Assembly (NCBI RefSeq): GCF_031932625.1
Contig: NZ_JAVSCK010000004.1
Location: 310,001-374,000 of the forward strand
Reading direction: 5' to 3'
DNA: 64,000 bases
Origin: Hwangdonia seohaensis
GTDB lineage: Bacteria > Bacteroidota > Bacteroidia > Flavobacteriales > Flavobacteriaceae
Part shown: positions 16,047 to 24,828 of the stretch, piece by piece
How positions within the stretch are numbered: position 1 is the first letter of the stretch
Layout of the letters: each line of letters starts with the position of its first letter
Translations under genes and position numbers: made by a program
Notes under the pieces: generated by a model
Seen by the model: only the letters and a program-made list of their open reading frames with translations
The model's database searches: none
What the model was told of the DNA's origin: nothing

Positions 16047-16440
16047 ACATTTAGATAATTTTACCAAAAAGATTGTAGAAAAAGCTGCTTTAGAGCGTCC
16101 TTCTATTCATTTTACTTCAGAAATAATGTCTCAAGTTGCAGCGTTAAATAAAGGTGGTGTTACAACGTACAAGCCTTTAATCTCCAAAAAAGTTTGGACA
16201 TTAATCGCTTTAAGTTTTATGGCGCTTTGTGTGTATTTAATTTTAGGATCGGAAACACAACAAGAAGGTTGGTTTGGCACGTTAGATTTTAGCATTTTAT
16301 CAAACAACAAATTTACCCATGCTTTATCCGGTTTTACAATGTCTAAAACCTTAATGTATGCAGTTGCGCTTTTTGGATTAATGCTTTGTATTCAAATCCC
16401 GTTTCTTAAAAATCATTTTGATAAACGATTGGAAATGTAA
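16027..16440 (+). CDS. membrane protein, putative partner of the ECF sigma factor
   Basis: 137 aa. The N-terminal 55 residues are cytoplasmic and helical (DDKHLDNFTKKIVEKAALERPS), followed by membrane segments at about 61-80 (VWTLIALSFMALCVYLIL) and 111-129. It lacks a recognisable zinc-binding anti-sigma motif, but its 20-base overlap with the sigma gene and the cytoplasm-plus-membrane topology suit an anti-sigma role. Start chosen at ATG 16027 (MKENDDKH); the alternative TTG 16018 adds three residues only. Function inferred from context. Confidence 0.65.
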   Translation: MKENDDKHLDNFTKKIVEKAALERPSIHFTSEIMSQVAALNKGGVTTYKPLISKKVWTLIALSFMALCVYLILGSETQQEGWFGTLDFSILSNNKFTHALSGFTMSKTLMYAVALFGLMLCIQIPFLKNHFDKRLEM

Positions 16441-16441
16441 T

Positions 16442-16476
16442 CTTCCAACTTCGGTCTTCTAGCTCCAGACTTTTAA
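16442..16476. repeat. heptad tandem repeat CTTCNNN (5 degenerate copies)
   Basis: Period-7 sequence: CTTCCAA, CTTCGGT, CTTCTAG, CTCCAGA, CTTTTAA. It lies exactly between two convergent genes and the last unit overlaps the helicase stop codon. It is the reverse-complement cousin of the GAAGTTG-type array at 43911-43952. Confidence 0.6.
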
Positions 16477-17714
16477 TACCAACGTTTCTTTTTCTTTTTG
16501 GAAGCTTCACTTTTGCGCCCTTTTTTGTGTTTACTTCCTGTTTTTTTTGATTTGTGGATAATAGGTTTCGCCTTTGGGTCTAACGGATACGGATGATTTT
16601 CTTCAATAGGAATTTGAACATTTATTAACTGCTGAATTTTTTGCACATAACTTTTTTCATCGGCAGAACACAACGAATACGACATACCTGTTTGTCCGGC
16701 ACGACCCGTGCGCCCTATTCTGTGCACATAGGTTTCCGGTACGTTTGGCATATCAAAATTTACCACGGCATCCAATTCATTGATATCAATACCGCGTGCC
16801 GCGACATCGGTAGCTATTAAAATATTTACATACCCATTTTTGAATTTTTTTAAAGCCTCTTGTCTTAAATTTTGCGCTTTATCGCCATGAATGGTTTCAA
16901 CTTTATACCCATTTTTTATAAGCGTTTGCTCTAGTTTATCAACGCCAAATTTGGTGCGTCTAAAAATTAGAATATTGCCTTTTATGGTGTTTCGCAATAA
17001 ATGTAAACACAGCTCAATCTTATTGCGCTTTGGCACGTAATACAATACCTGACTCACATTTATAGCGGCCGATGATGTTGGAGACACTTCAACGCGCTCG
17101 GGCGATTTTAAAATGGTATTGGCAAGCTGTTCTACTTTATAGGGCATTGTTGCCGAGAAAAGAAGAATCTGTTTCTCCTCCGGACATAAACGCTCAATCT
17201 TTTTAACGTCATCAATAAAACCCATGTCGAGCATTAAGTCGGCTTCATCCAAAACCAAGGTTTCAACATAATCTAAATTAATCGTATCCTGTTTGTGCAA
17301 ATCCAGCAATCGCCCAGGTGTGGCAATAAGAATGTCAACACCTTTGTTTAATACATCTTTTTGAGGCTCGATAGACGTGCCGCCATAAATTACGGTAGAG
17401 CGTAAATTGGTGTTTTTGCCATAAACCTTAAAATTTTCATTAATTTGAATGGCCAATTCCCGTGTGGGACTTACAATAAGCGCTTTTATCTTTTTTCCTT
17501 TTTTGGGCGCATCTTGTTTATCAAACAACAATTGTAAAATGGGTAGGGCAAAGGCGGCCGTTTTTCCTGTGCCGGTTTGTGCCGAAGTAATCACATCTTT
17601 TTTATCTAAAACAAGCGGAATGGTGCGTTCTTGTACTAAGGTTGGGTTGTCGTAACCGGCTTCGGCAATGGCTCTTAAAAGTGGTTTGTTAAGTTGTAAA
17701 TCTTTAAATGACAT
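16473..17714 (-). CDS. DEAD-box ATP-dependent RNA helicase (RhlE-like)
   Basis: 413 aa with the full helicase core: Q-motif near residue 22 (PTLVQERTIPLVL), motif I AQTGTGKT near 45, PTRELA near 87, DEAD near 155, SAT near 186, motif V DVAARGID near 294 and motif VI HRIGRTGRAG near 322. The C-terminus is a 35-residue Lys-rich tail (KKGRKSEASKKKKKRWY) likely to hold RNA. It probably takes part in ribosome assembly or cold adaptation. A second helicase of the same group is at 53406. It has its own -7 box at 17731-17738. Confidence 0.93.
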   Translation of the reverse strand: MSFKDLQLNKPLLRAIAEAGYDNPTLVQERTIPLVLDKKDVITSAQTGTGKTAAFALPILQLLFDKQDAPKKGKKIKALIVSPTRELAIQINENFKVYGKNTNLRSTVIYGGTSIEPQKDVLNKGVDILIATPGRLLDLHKQDTINLDYVETLVLDEADLMLDMGFIDDVKKIERLCPEEKQILLFSATMPYKVEQLANTILKSPERVEVSPTSSAAINVSQVLYYVPKRNKIELCLHLLRNTIKGNILIFRRTKFGVDKLEQTLIKNGYKVETIHGDKAQNLRQEALKKFKNGYVNILIATDVAARGIDINELDAVVNFDMPNVPETYVHRIGRTGRAGQTGMSYSLCSADEKSYVQKIQQLINVQIPIEENHPYPLDPKAKPIIHKSKKTGSKHKKGRKSEASKKKKKRWY

Positions 17715-17730
17715 TTATAATAATTTGCAG

Positions 17731-17738
17731 CAAAGATA
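17731..17738 (-). promoter_or_regulatory. -7 box of the DEAD helicase gene
   Basis: Minus strand TATCTTTG (TAnnTTTG), 16 bases before the start codon at 17714. Confidence 0.5.
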
Positions 17739-17746
17739 GATGAAAT

Positions 17747-18127
17747 TTAAGCGATGGCTTTTTTTATTTTCATGGCATTCCACGCGCTATTTACCGCAAT
17801 TAATTTGGTTGGTTTTAAGCGGTAATCGCCTAAAAAATCCCAATCAAATTCTTTATGCAACTCTGAAATCTCTTTTTTGGTAGTGCCATTGGGGTAAAAC
17901 ACCCAGATAATAGAAGTGTCCAAAATTCTTGGAAACAGCGTCAACATTTCATTGATAAACTGTTCCTTTGTTTGGGTAAATACCAAAGCGCATTCCACAT
18001 AAGATGTAATGACTATAGATTCGGAGTAATTAATGTCGTTAAAAGTATTGACAAATGATTCGGGTTTGTTTAAAATATAAACATCCTTAAACTTATAGAG
18101 CTTTAATTTATTTACCAAATTGTGCAT
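17747..18127 (-). CDS. DUF3052-like small protein
   Basis: 126 aa, cytoplasmic, no export signal. The order of segments (ECALVFTQTKEQFINEML, then TSIIWVFYPNGTTKKEISE, then a closing 'IAVNSAWNAMKIKK') resembles DUF3052 proteins, where an 'LW..YPK' strand is followed by an 'I.....W.A.....' C-terminus. Family assignment is by visual resemblance only. It sits 33 bases upstream of the helicase on the same strand, with the helicase -7 box falling within that spacer. Function unknown. Confidence 0.6.
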   Translation of the reverse strand: MHNLVNKLKLYKFKDVYILNKPESFVNTFNDINYSESIVITSYVECALVFTQTKEQFINEMLTLFPRILDTSIIWVFYPNGTTKKEISELHKEFDWDFLGDYRLKPTKLIAVNSAWNAMKIKKAIA

Positions 18128-18221
18128 AGCTTAAAGATACAAAAAAACGGAATAATTAAGTTTTTATAAACTTAACTTTTTTTTGAATGGCCAAAATAAA
18201 AAACGAAGCAGCCATTGTTTT

Positions 18222-18875
18222 TTATTCGTGTTGTTTATGGTTTTTAGCAAACCCTAAAAGCAGTGCTCTTTTCTTTTGTGGTAAGGCCTTATGGTTTAAT
18301 ACGGCGTTTATATGTTGCGGGTTTTTGTTTTTTGAATATAGCAGTTGAAAAAAATCGCAAATACTAATACTGCTTTTATCGTGCTCGATACATTTAAGTT
18401 TGTTGCCTGTTTGCACCAAGCCTTCGCGCAAAACGCGAACATAAGTTCCGGGAAAACCGTAGTTTATAAATTGTTGTATCACCCGTTGCGAGCCGAACTT
18501 TACGCCAAATTTAAAACAGGGTTCCCTGGGTTGGGTAACTTGTACCAAAGCGTCTCCAATTTCAAAAACATCGCCAATAAAAAGCTTGGTTTCGTCTAGG
18601 TTTTTTACGGTTAAATTTTCACCAAACATACCATAGTTCCAATCTAAATTCGGATATAGGTTTTTCCAATAATCATAATGGTTTTCCGAAAATAAATAGC
18701 AAGCTTTATAAATGCCACCGTGTACTTTTCTATCTGAAACTTCATCATTTTTTACAGTTTCTTTTCCCAAATAAATGGGTATATTGGTTGGCGTTTTGTA
18801 AATACCGGTTTTGATTTTTTTACCGTTCCAAATAATGGTTGTTGGTTTTGCTATGTTTGTTGAGTTGATTTTCAA
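18222..18875 (-). CDS. MOSC domain protein (YiiM-like)
   Basis: 217 aa. The MOSC (molybdenum cofactor sulfurase C-terminal) domain covers about residues 15-150: DRKVHGGIYKACYLFSENHY, then WNYGMFGENLTVKNLDE, then VTQPREPCFKFG with the conserved Cys of the family. The last 55 residues form the small helical 3-alpha tail found in YiiM-type proteins. YiiM-like proteins bind molybdenum cofactor and reduce N-hydroxylated compounds; whether this one does is inference. Monocistronic as far as I can see. Start ATG 18875. Confidence 0.85.
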   Translation of the reverse strand: MKINSTNIAKPTTIIWNGKKIKTGIYKTPTNIPIYLGKETVKNDEVSDRKVHGGIYKACYLFSENHYDYWKNLYPNLDWNYGMFGENLTVKNLDETKLFIGDVFEIGDALVQVTQPREPCFKFGVKFGSQRVIQQFINYGFPGTYVRVLREGLVQTGNKLKCIEHDKSSISICDFFQLLYSKNKNPQHINAVLNHKALPQKKRALLLGFAKNHKQHE

Positions 18876-18969
18876 AAGGGTTAGTTTATTCGACTTGTTA
18901 TATAATCGTTTGAATATTTTATGTCTAATGAAAAACCAATTTCGACATTTTTTCCGATAAAGTCAAATC

Positions 18970-19551
18970 TCAAAACCTATACCTTAAACCAAACACATAA
19001 CTTTTGTTACTTGCTGAAAACGCAATGTCAACATGCTTTTGCATATAAGGCGAGGTAAATAAATAGGTGCTGCCAATACCAACGGCGGCTCCGGCCAAAA
19101 CATCCCATTTGTCGTGCCAGCCATCGGGCCCTTCCATACGGCTAACCCCAACAATGGCGGCTCCCAAATAGGCCCATTTGCCGTATTTCCAACCATAGCG
19201 ACGTTGGATAAAAGAGGCGCCAGAAAAGGCAGATGTGGTATGTCCGGATGGAAAAGCATCAAATAAATTACGCTCTTCAGGACGTTCTTTTCGTATTATT
19301 TTTTTGAGTGAATGTGTCACAATAAAACCTGTGCCGTAGGAGAGGGCAAACTGCTTTGTGCCTTCCCAATCTTTTTTGATTATGGTGGTTAAGCCCGCTA
19401 TAACGGGCAATCCTATTTGTAAAACATCGCCGGAACCTTCTAAAACGTATTCCCATTTTTCGTGGGTTGAATTGGGCTCTGGAGCCTGTGAATAGCTAGA
19501 AATTACAATAAAAAAGAAGCCGATAAAATAAACATATAAAGCTTTATACAT
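18970..19551 (-). CDS. PAP2-superfamily phosphatase, exported
   Basis: 193 aa, signal peptide or N-terminal anchor at residues 4-20 (ALYVYFIGFFFIVISSYSQ). The three phosphatase motifs of the PAP2 superfamily are visible: KKIIRKERPE (motif 1), PSGHTTSAF (motif 2, catalytic His) and SRMEGPDGWHDKWD (motif 3, catalytic His and Asp). It probably removes a phosphate from a lipid phosphate or undecaprenyl pyrophosphate on the periplasmic side. The C-terminus ends in an aromatic beta strand (SNKSYVFGLRYRF) resembling an outer-membrane beta-barrel end, so an outer-membrane-associated form is possible. Confidence 0.85.
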   Translation of the reverse strand: MYKALYVYFIGFFFIVISSYSQAPEPNSTHEKWEYVLEGSGDVLQIGLPVIAGLTTIIKKDWEGTKQFALSYGTGFIVTHSLKKIIRKERPEERNLFDAFPSGHTTSAFSGASFIQRRYGWKYGKWAYLGAAIVGVSRMEGPDGWHDKWDVLAGAAVGIGSTYLFTSPYMQKHVDIAFSASNKSYVFGLRYRF

Positions 19552-19650
19552 TTAAGGATTTTGGATTGGTCAATTAATAATATAACTAAAAAAATAATGA
19601 GTTATTGTACGTGTCGGACAATGCAATTATGCCGTTAATACCTTATGGGG

Positions 19651-20802
19651 CTACATTTTTAAAGTGTTCCATGCTTTTAAAATATCCTGCTCTGTATTGA
19701 GTAAGGTTTTAGGGTTTTTTTCATATTCAACTCTTTGCTCATTCGTTAAAGCATCAGAATACCACCAATCGTACATATCTTTAATAGATGTTTTTAAATT
19801 TCTAAAAGTTAAACCAGCCGCCCGTGACTTTGTGTTGGAAATTCTTGCTGAACCATAGTTTTTCCCAACTGATGGAATCCAAGGAACTAAATAGTTAATC
19901 CCGTTTTCTTCAAGAAAGGTGTAATCGTCAATATTGGTAATAGTAGCGTTTTTAGGGAAAGTTTCTTTGGCTTCGTTTACAAATTCAACCATAGTTTGTT
20001 TTTCCTTTGGGCCAACGGCATTGTAAATTCCTGTATGTTTTTGTTCTGCTAAACGAATCATGAATTCTGCAACATCTCGCACATCTATATATTGTACGGG
20101 ATCTTCTTTTTTTCCGGGAACCAAAATTTCGCCACCTTTTGCCAAACGAATGGGCCAGTGTATAAAACGATTGGTTTTATCTCCAGGTCCAAACATATAA
20201 GTCGGCCGTACAATAATGGAGCGTTCCTTTCCGAAAGCTTTAATGGTTTCATTTTCCGAATTGGTTTTCATTACGCCATAATCGTACTCTAATTTTTCAT
20301 ATTTATGCCCAAAGGTTTCAGGTGCTTCGGTAAGTGTTGTGGTGTTCTCGGTTATATGGTCTCCCAAATAGGGATAATAAACACCGGTTGATGATGTGTA
20401 TAAATAAAGTTTGGCTCTGTCTTTTAATAAGTTTGCGGTGTCTTTTGTCCATTTTACCTGTCTTCCGGAATTGTCAATTACTAAATCCCATGCACCTTGT
20501 TCCAAAGCTTTTAAATTATCATTTCTATCACCAATTAAATGTTCAACTTGATTAAACAATTCTTTATGAACAGTCGATTTTGTTTTTCCTCTGGTAAAAA
20601 TAGAAACCGAATGCCCGCGTTTTAAAGCATAAGTAATTTGATGCGGCCCTAAAAAACTGGTGCCTCCTAATATTAATATTTTTAATTTTTTTGAACTTAC
20701 ATTCGAATTGCATGCCAACAAGTTTGAAGCCAATAACGGAATGGCTATTCCGGCAGCAGTGCTTTTTTTGATGAAATCCCTTCTGCTTTTTGAGTTTTCC
20801 AT
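19651..20802 (-). CDS. Tat-exported NAD-dependent epimerase/dehydratase-like protein
   Basis: 383 aa. The N-terminus has a twin-arginine signal (SRRDFIKK, residues 6-13) followed by a hydrophobic stretch and LLAC, so the folded protein is probably exported and perhaps lipidated. The extended SDR fold starts at about residue 40 with ILGGTSFLG (NAD(P) motif) and includes a YTSSTG strand near residue 134 and a VRPTYMFGPGD segment near 199. The usual SDR YxxxK is present only loosely (YEKLEYDYGVMK). Several Bacteroidota carry Tat-exported epimerase-like proteins of unknown substrate; this appears to be one. Confidence 0.8.
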   Translation of the reverse strand: MENSKSRRDFIKKSTAAGIAIPLLASNLLACNSNVSSKKLKILILGGTSFLGPHQITYALKRGHSVSIFTRGKTKSTVHKELFNQVEHLIGDRNDNLKALEQGAWDLVIDNSGRQVKWTKDTANLLKDRAKLYLYTSSTGVYYPYLGDHITENTTTLTEAPETFGHKYEKLEYDYGVMKTNSENETIKAFGKERSIIVRPTYMFGPGDKTNRFIHWPIRLAKGGEILVPGKKEDPVQYIDVRDVAEFMIRLAEQKHTGIYNAVGPKEKQTMVEFVNEAKETFPKNATITNIDDYTFLEENGINYLVPWIPSVGKNYGSARISNTKSRAAGLTFRNLKTSIKDMYDWWYSDALTNEQRVEYEKNPKTLLNTEQDILKAWNTLKM

Positions 20803-20841
20803 GGATAAAAGATGATTTAATTAGTGCTCAATATATATTTT

Positions 20842-21630
20842 TTATTGCGAATTGCTGCCAATAATAAAGAGGTAATCGCCCAAATCGTTTTCATAGGATT
20901 TTATGATATCGTCAATTTTCTGGGTTTTAATATCGGCTTCTAATTGTTGTAAACCCATTTCAACTTCGTCCGCATGGGCAAGTGATGAAAAAGACGAAAT
21001 ACCCTGTCTTACATGTGGGTTTAAATACAGTTTGGGGTGGTGTTTACCGCTGTATAAAAACAAATCCTTTAAGTCTGGTTTTATGCTGTACAATTCAGTC
21101 TTAATTGTAGCAAATCCAACCTGCGTCATAATGCCTTTAACGGTTTCCAATGCAGGCATTTGCAACATGGAATCCTTCATCATTTTAGGAAAATAATGAT
21201 TTAACCAGTAGCCTGCCATTTGTTTTGGTGTGGAGGTGAAAATCACCAAATTACCAGTTGTTTTTAACACGCGGTGCAGTTGGGTAAATCCTTTTTCTAA
21301 ATAGGCCCAATGGTGAATGGTTAAACTGCCCATAATTCCATCGATACTTTTGGAATCAAGGCTTAAAGTTTCGGCTTGCCCAAGTTTCCATTCAACATTT
21401 GGGTTTTGTAGTTTCGCTTTTTCAAGCATTTCTTTTGACGGATCGACGCCAATAAAACGGTAACCTTTTCGCTGTAATTTATTTGTGTAGTTACCGGTGC
21501 CGCAACCAATATCTAAATACAAACCGTTTGGTTTCGGGTTTAAATGATGCCACAAACGCTCCACAAGATAGTTGTCCGCTTTTCTTGTGGCGTTGTAATG
21601 TGTGCTAATGTCATCATATTTGGCTCGCAT
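20842..21630 (-). CDS. class I SAM-dependent methyltransferase
   Basis: 262 aa, UbiE/Methyltransf_11 type. Motif I is LDIGCGTGNYT near residue 38, motif post-I 'FIGVDPSKEML' follows, and SIDGIMGSLTIHHW marks motif II. Substrate unknown. Start chosen at ATG 21630 (MRAKYDDIS), which directly follows the stop codon of the 79-aa gene; the longer frame from 21654 would overlap that gene. The two genes are therefore translationally coupled. The C-terminal 80 residues lack clear features. Confidence 0.85.
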   Translation of the reverse strand: MRAKYDDISTHYNATRKADNYLVERLWHHLNPKPNGLYLDIGCGTGNYTNKLQRKGYRFIGVDPSKEMLEKAKLQNPNVEWKLGQAETLSLDSKSIDGIMGSLTIHHWAYLEKGFTQLHRVLKTTGNLVIFTSTPKQMAGYWLNHYFPKMMKDSMLQMPALETVKGIMTQVGFATIKTELYSIKPDLKDLFLYSGKHHPKLYLNPHVRQGISSFSSLAHADEVEMGLQQLEADIKTQKIDDIIKSYENDLGDYLFIIGSNSQ

Positions 21631-21631
21631 G

Positions 21632-21871
21632 TTATTCGGTATAAACCTGTCCACGATGCGGTTTTAAAGCATCTCTAATAGGTTTCATTTGGTCTTCTGC
21701 AACAACCATAAAAGCTATGGCGTGCACATCTGAAATGGTCTCAAAACCAGTGATGTTTAAATTCAGTTTTTCCAATTTAATATACTCTTTTAAATGAACT
21801 TCGTGATGTTCGGCAATTTTTAAAGCATCCGGACCACGAAAATCCCAAATAAGTTTTAGTTTACGCATCAT
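21632..21871 (-). CDS. small ferredoxin-fold-like protein, unknown
   Basis: 79 aa, not recognised. The sequence alternates strand-helix-strand segments (RKLKLIWDFRGPDALKIAEHH, then LNLNITGFETISD, then HAIAFMVVAEDQMKPIRDAL), which suits a beta-alpha-beta-beta-alpha-beta ferredoxin-like or ACT-like fold. Its stop codon is followed at once by the methyltransferase ATG, so the two act together or are at least made together. No export signal. Confidence 0.65.
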   Translation of the reverse strand: MMRKLKLIWDFRGPDALKIAEHHEVHLKEYIKLEKLNLNITGFETISDVHAIAFMVVAEDQMKPIRDALKPHRGQVYTE

Positions 21872-21960
21872 TTGTAAAAATTAAAAAACAGATGTTAAAA
21901 GTAAGGTTATATAATGAAAAAGCGTAATATTTCAACTTTTTAAACGTTTGTTAAAGCAAC

Positions 21961-21990
21961 TTGTATTATAGGTTTATATTAGTATTTTTG
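21961..21990 (+). promoter_or_regulatory. promoter of the SurA/PPIase-moxR operon
   Basis: TTG at 21961, exact 19-base spacer, TATTTTTG at 21983-21990: a textbook Bacteroidota promoter, 26 bases before ATG 22017. Confidence 0.75.
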
Positions 21991-22016
21991 TAACCACTTG
22001 AATTATTTTTTTGTCC

Positions 22017-23969
22017 ATGAAATTAAAACTTTTTTTTACTTTACTGTTAACGGCAATGGCGTTAAACCTAAATGCACAAGCTGATGCGGAAGAGGTGCTT
22101 TTTACTGTTGATGACGACCCTGTTTATGTGTCGGAATTTTTAAGGGTGTATAATAAAAACCTCGATTTGGTGCAAGATGAATCTCAAAAAGATGTCGACG
22201 AATATTTAGCACTGTTCACCAATTATAAACTCAAGTTAAAAGAAGCCAAAACCTTAGAGCTCCATGAAAAGCCATCGTATTTAAGAGAGCTAAACACCTA
22301 TAAAAAACAATTGGCTAAAAATTTTATTTACGATAATAAAGTAACCGATGCCTTGGTTGAAGAAGCTTACGACAGAATATCTTACGAAGTAAAAGCCAAT
22401 CATATTTTAATTAAAATACCCGAAAACGCAAATCCTCAAGATACTTTGGTAGCGTTTAATGCCATAGGTAAATTAAGGGACAGGGCTTTAAGCGAAGGTT
22501 TTGAAACCGTTAGAAAAGAAGTGCACAATGGTACATCTGTTTTTGGTGAGGAATTGGGTTATTTCACTGGATTTAGAATGGTTTATAAATTTGAAAATGC
22601 GGCGTTTAATACCGAGATTGACGATATTTCGCAACCTTTTAGAACCCGTTTTGGATATCATATTGTAAAGGTTCTGGATAAGCGCAAATCCAGAGGTGAG
22701 CGTACCGTAGCGCACATTATGGTTGGTATTAAGCCAAACGATACTTTAAGCGAAAACCCGGAAAGCAGAATACGGGATATTTATAAAAAGTTAAATCAAG
22801 GTGAAGATTTTGAAGCTTTGGCAAAACAGTTTTCTGAGGATAAAAACTCGGCAGCAAAAGGGGGCTTGTTAGCGGCTTTTTCAAGCGGACAATTAAGTTC
22901 TCCAGAATTTGAAGATGTCGCTTTTAATTTGAATGAAGTTGGCGATGTTTCTGAACCTTTTAAAACAAAATACGGCTGGCATATTGTTAAACTGCACGCT
23001 AAAAAATTAACGCCACCGTTTGATGAGATGAAGTCGGAGTTGGAAGCCAAAGTAAAGCGCGATGAGCGGTCTAAATTAATTGATGATGCTTTATACGCCA
23101 AGTTAAAAGCAAAGTACCATATTGATGATGGGCAGCCTGCTTTAGATTATTTTACTTCGATTATAACTGATGATTATTTTAAAAACACATGGAAACTTCC
23201 ATCGGATTTTAAAGGCGATTCACCTTTGGTAAACATAGGTAATCAGCAATTCACCTTTAAGGATTTTGGCGATTATTTAGAAAAAACACAACGCGGAACC
23301 AACCCGAAATCGACAATTAAAACTATTGTTTCAGAAAAACTCGATGCCTTTATAAATACCCGATTGGTGCTCTATCAAGAAAACCATTTGGAAGAAGAAA
23401 ACGAGGAATTTGCACATATTGTTAACGAGTACCGAGATGGTTTGTTGCTATTCGATTTAATGGAAAGTACCATTTGGAATACCGCTAATTCCGATTCATT
23501 GGAAACCCAGAATTACTATAACGCCAATAGAGAAAAATACGTGTTTCCAAAACGCGTTGATGCTATTGTGGCTTCATCCACCAATCAAAGAGTCTTAAAA
23601 AAGGTAGCGAAGTTATTAAAGCGAAATATGGATTTAGAGGTTATAAAAAACCTTGTAAATAATAACGGCGAAGTACATGTGGTTTTTACATCTGGAATTA
23701 TGGATGCCAACCATCAAGCGCTTCCGGATGATTTTGAATTTTCAAAAGGCATTTCCAAAATCTACAAACACAACCAAGCTTATATAGTGGCCAAGGTAAA
23801 CGCCGTTTTGCCAAAACAGTTAAAAACTTTCGAAGAGGCAAAGGGGTTAATTATCAGCGATTATCAGACTTATAAAGAAGAGAATTGGGTAAACGACCTC
23901 AAAGCAAAATATAAAGTGGTGGTTAATCAAAACGCCCTAGATAAAGTAAGAAATCAAATTAAAAATTAA
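22017..23969 (+). CDS. periplasmic peptidylprolyl isomerase, two parvulin domains
   Basis: 650 aa. Signal peptide MKLKLFFTLLLTAMALNLNA. Two consecutive parvulin (rotamase) domains are visible, about residues 120-228 (KANHILIKIP to FGYHIVKVLDKR) and 229-335 (RTVAHIMVGIK to YGWHIVKLHAKK, with the GGLLAAFSSGQ turn). The rest is a helical chaperone-like part. It is a SurA/PpiD-class foldase for outer membrane proteins. Start chosen at ATG 22017; a TTG two codons upstream is less likely. First gene of a four-gene operon with two further SurA-like proteins and MoxR. Confidence 0.88.
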   Translation: MKLKLFFTLLLTAMALNLNAQADAEEVLFTVDDDPVYVSEFLRVYNKNLDLVQDESQKDVDEYLALFTNYKLKLKEAKTLELHEKPSYLRELNTYKKQLAKNFIYDNKVTDALVEEAYDRISYEVKANHILIKIPENANPQDTLVAFNAIGKLRDRALSEGFETVRKEVHNGTSVFGEELGYFTGFRMVYKFENAAFNTEIDDISQPFRTRFGYHIVKVLDKRKSRGERTVAHIMVGIKPNDTLSENPESRIRDIYKKLNQGEDFEALAKQFSEDKNSAAKGGLLAAFSSGQLSSPEFEDVAFNLNEVGDVSEPFKTKYGWHIVKLHAKKLTPPFDEMKSELEAKVKRDERSKLIDDALYAKLKAKYHIDDGQPALDYFTSIITDDYFKNTWKLPSDFKGDSPLVNIGNQQFTFKDFGDYLEKTQRGTNPKSTIKTIVSEKLDAFINTRLVLYQENHLEEENEEFAHIVNEYRDGLLLFDLMESTIWNTANSDSLETQNYYNANREKYVFPKRVDAIVASSTNQRVLKKVAKLLKRNMDLEVIKNLVNNNGEVHVVFTSGIMDANHQALPDDFEFSKGISKIYKHNQAYIVAKVNAVLPKQLKTFEEAKGLIISDYQTYKEENWVNDLKAKYKVVVNQNALDKVRNQIKN

Positions 23970-23972
23970 TCC

Positions 23973-24827
23973 TTGAAATTTAAAACCCTCATATTTATAA
24001 CAGCGGTACTATTGGCTACGTCTTGCGATTTTTTCAAAAAAACCGAAGAAGGCGATCCCGTTGCCAGAGTTAACGAAAGCTATTTGTATTACGACGATAT
24101 TAAAGATTTAACCACCGAAGCCACGACAAAAGAAGATAGCACATTAATGGTTCAGAACTTTATCAATCGATGGGCAACCCAGCAATTGTTTATTGATGGC
24201 GCCATGCTTAATTTAAGCGAGGAACAACAAAAAACATACAATAAATTAGTAGAGCAATATAAAAACGATTTATACACAAAAGCCTATATTGAAGGTTTGG
24301 TAAAAAAGAATCTGGACACCACACTTAACAACGATGCGGCCGAAACGTATTACGAAAAAAACAAAGAGGCTTTTAAATTAAACGAAGAGTTGATAAAGCT
24401 ACGTTATGTGCATGTAGACGAGAATATAATCAACTTTAAAACCATTAAGGAAAGATTTGAACGCTTTAATTTAGAAGATAAAAAAGCGCTGGATTCCATG
24501 TCTATTCAATTTAAATCTTTTTCGCTAAACGATTCCATTTGGGTAAGAGTCAATCAGGTTGTGGGTAAAATTGCTGTTATAAACCCGGAAAATAAAAATG
24601 AACTGTTAAAAAAATCTAATTTATTACAACTCAAAGATTCATTAGGAGTATATTTGATGCAAATTAATGACGTTTTGCTGCGTAACGATACAGCGCCGCT
24701 GGAATATGTTAAGCCAACCATCAAGCAAATAGTTATTAATAAAAGGAAGTTGGAACTTATTAGAGAATTAAAAAAAGATATTACAAAAGATGCTATTAAA
24801 AATAAACAATTTGAAATTTACAATTAA
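23973..24827 (+). CDS. lipoprotein, SurA-like chaperone segment, TTG start
   Basis: 284 aa. It begins with TTG, which is needed because the next residues form a lipoprotein signal (KFKTLIFITAVLLATSC, lipid Cys at residue 18) and no ATG precedes the mature part. The mature protein is mainly helical (EDSTLMVQNFINRWATQQLFIDGAML) and resembles the N-terminal chaperone part of SurA/PrsA without a parvulin domain. It lies 3 bases after the upstream foldase and 1 base before the next SurA-like gene. It probably holds nascent outer membrane proteins together with its neighbours. Confidence 0.78.
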   Translation: MKFKTLIFITAVLLATSCDFFKKTEEGDPVARVNESYLYYDDIKDLTTEATTKEDSTLMVQNFINRWATQQLFIDGAMLNLSEEQQKTYNKLVEQYKNDLYTKAYIEGLVKKNLDTTLNNDAAETYYEKNKEAFKLNEELIKLRYVHVDENIINFKTIKERFERFNLEDKKALDSMSIQFKSFSLNDSIWVRVNQVVGKIAVINPENKNELLKKSNLLQLKDSLGVYLMQINDVLLRNDTAPLEYVKPTIKQIVINKRKLELIRELKKDITKDAIKNKQFEIYN

Positions 24828-24828
24828 T

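Noticed and set aside
18128..18221. Terminator-like hairpin TTAAGTTT/AAACTTAA with T-run near 18150-18185
   Set aside because: The T-run is on the strand opposite to both flanking genes, so its role is doubtful; AT-rich chance pairing is likely.
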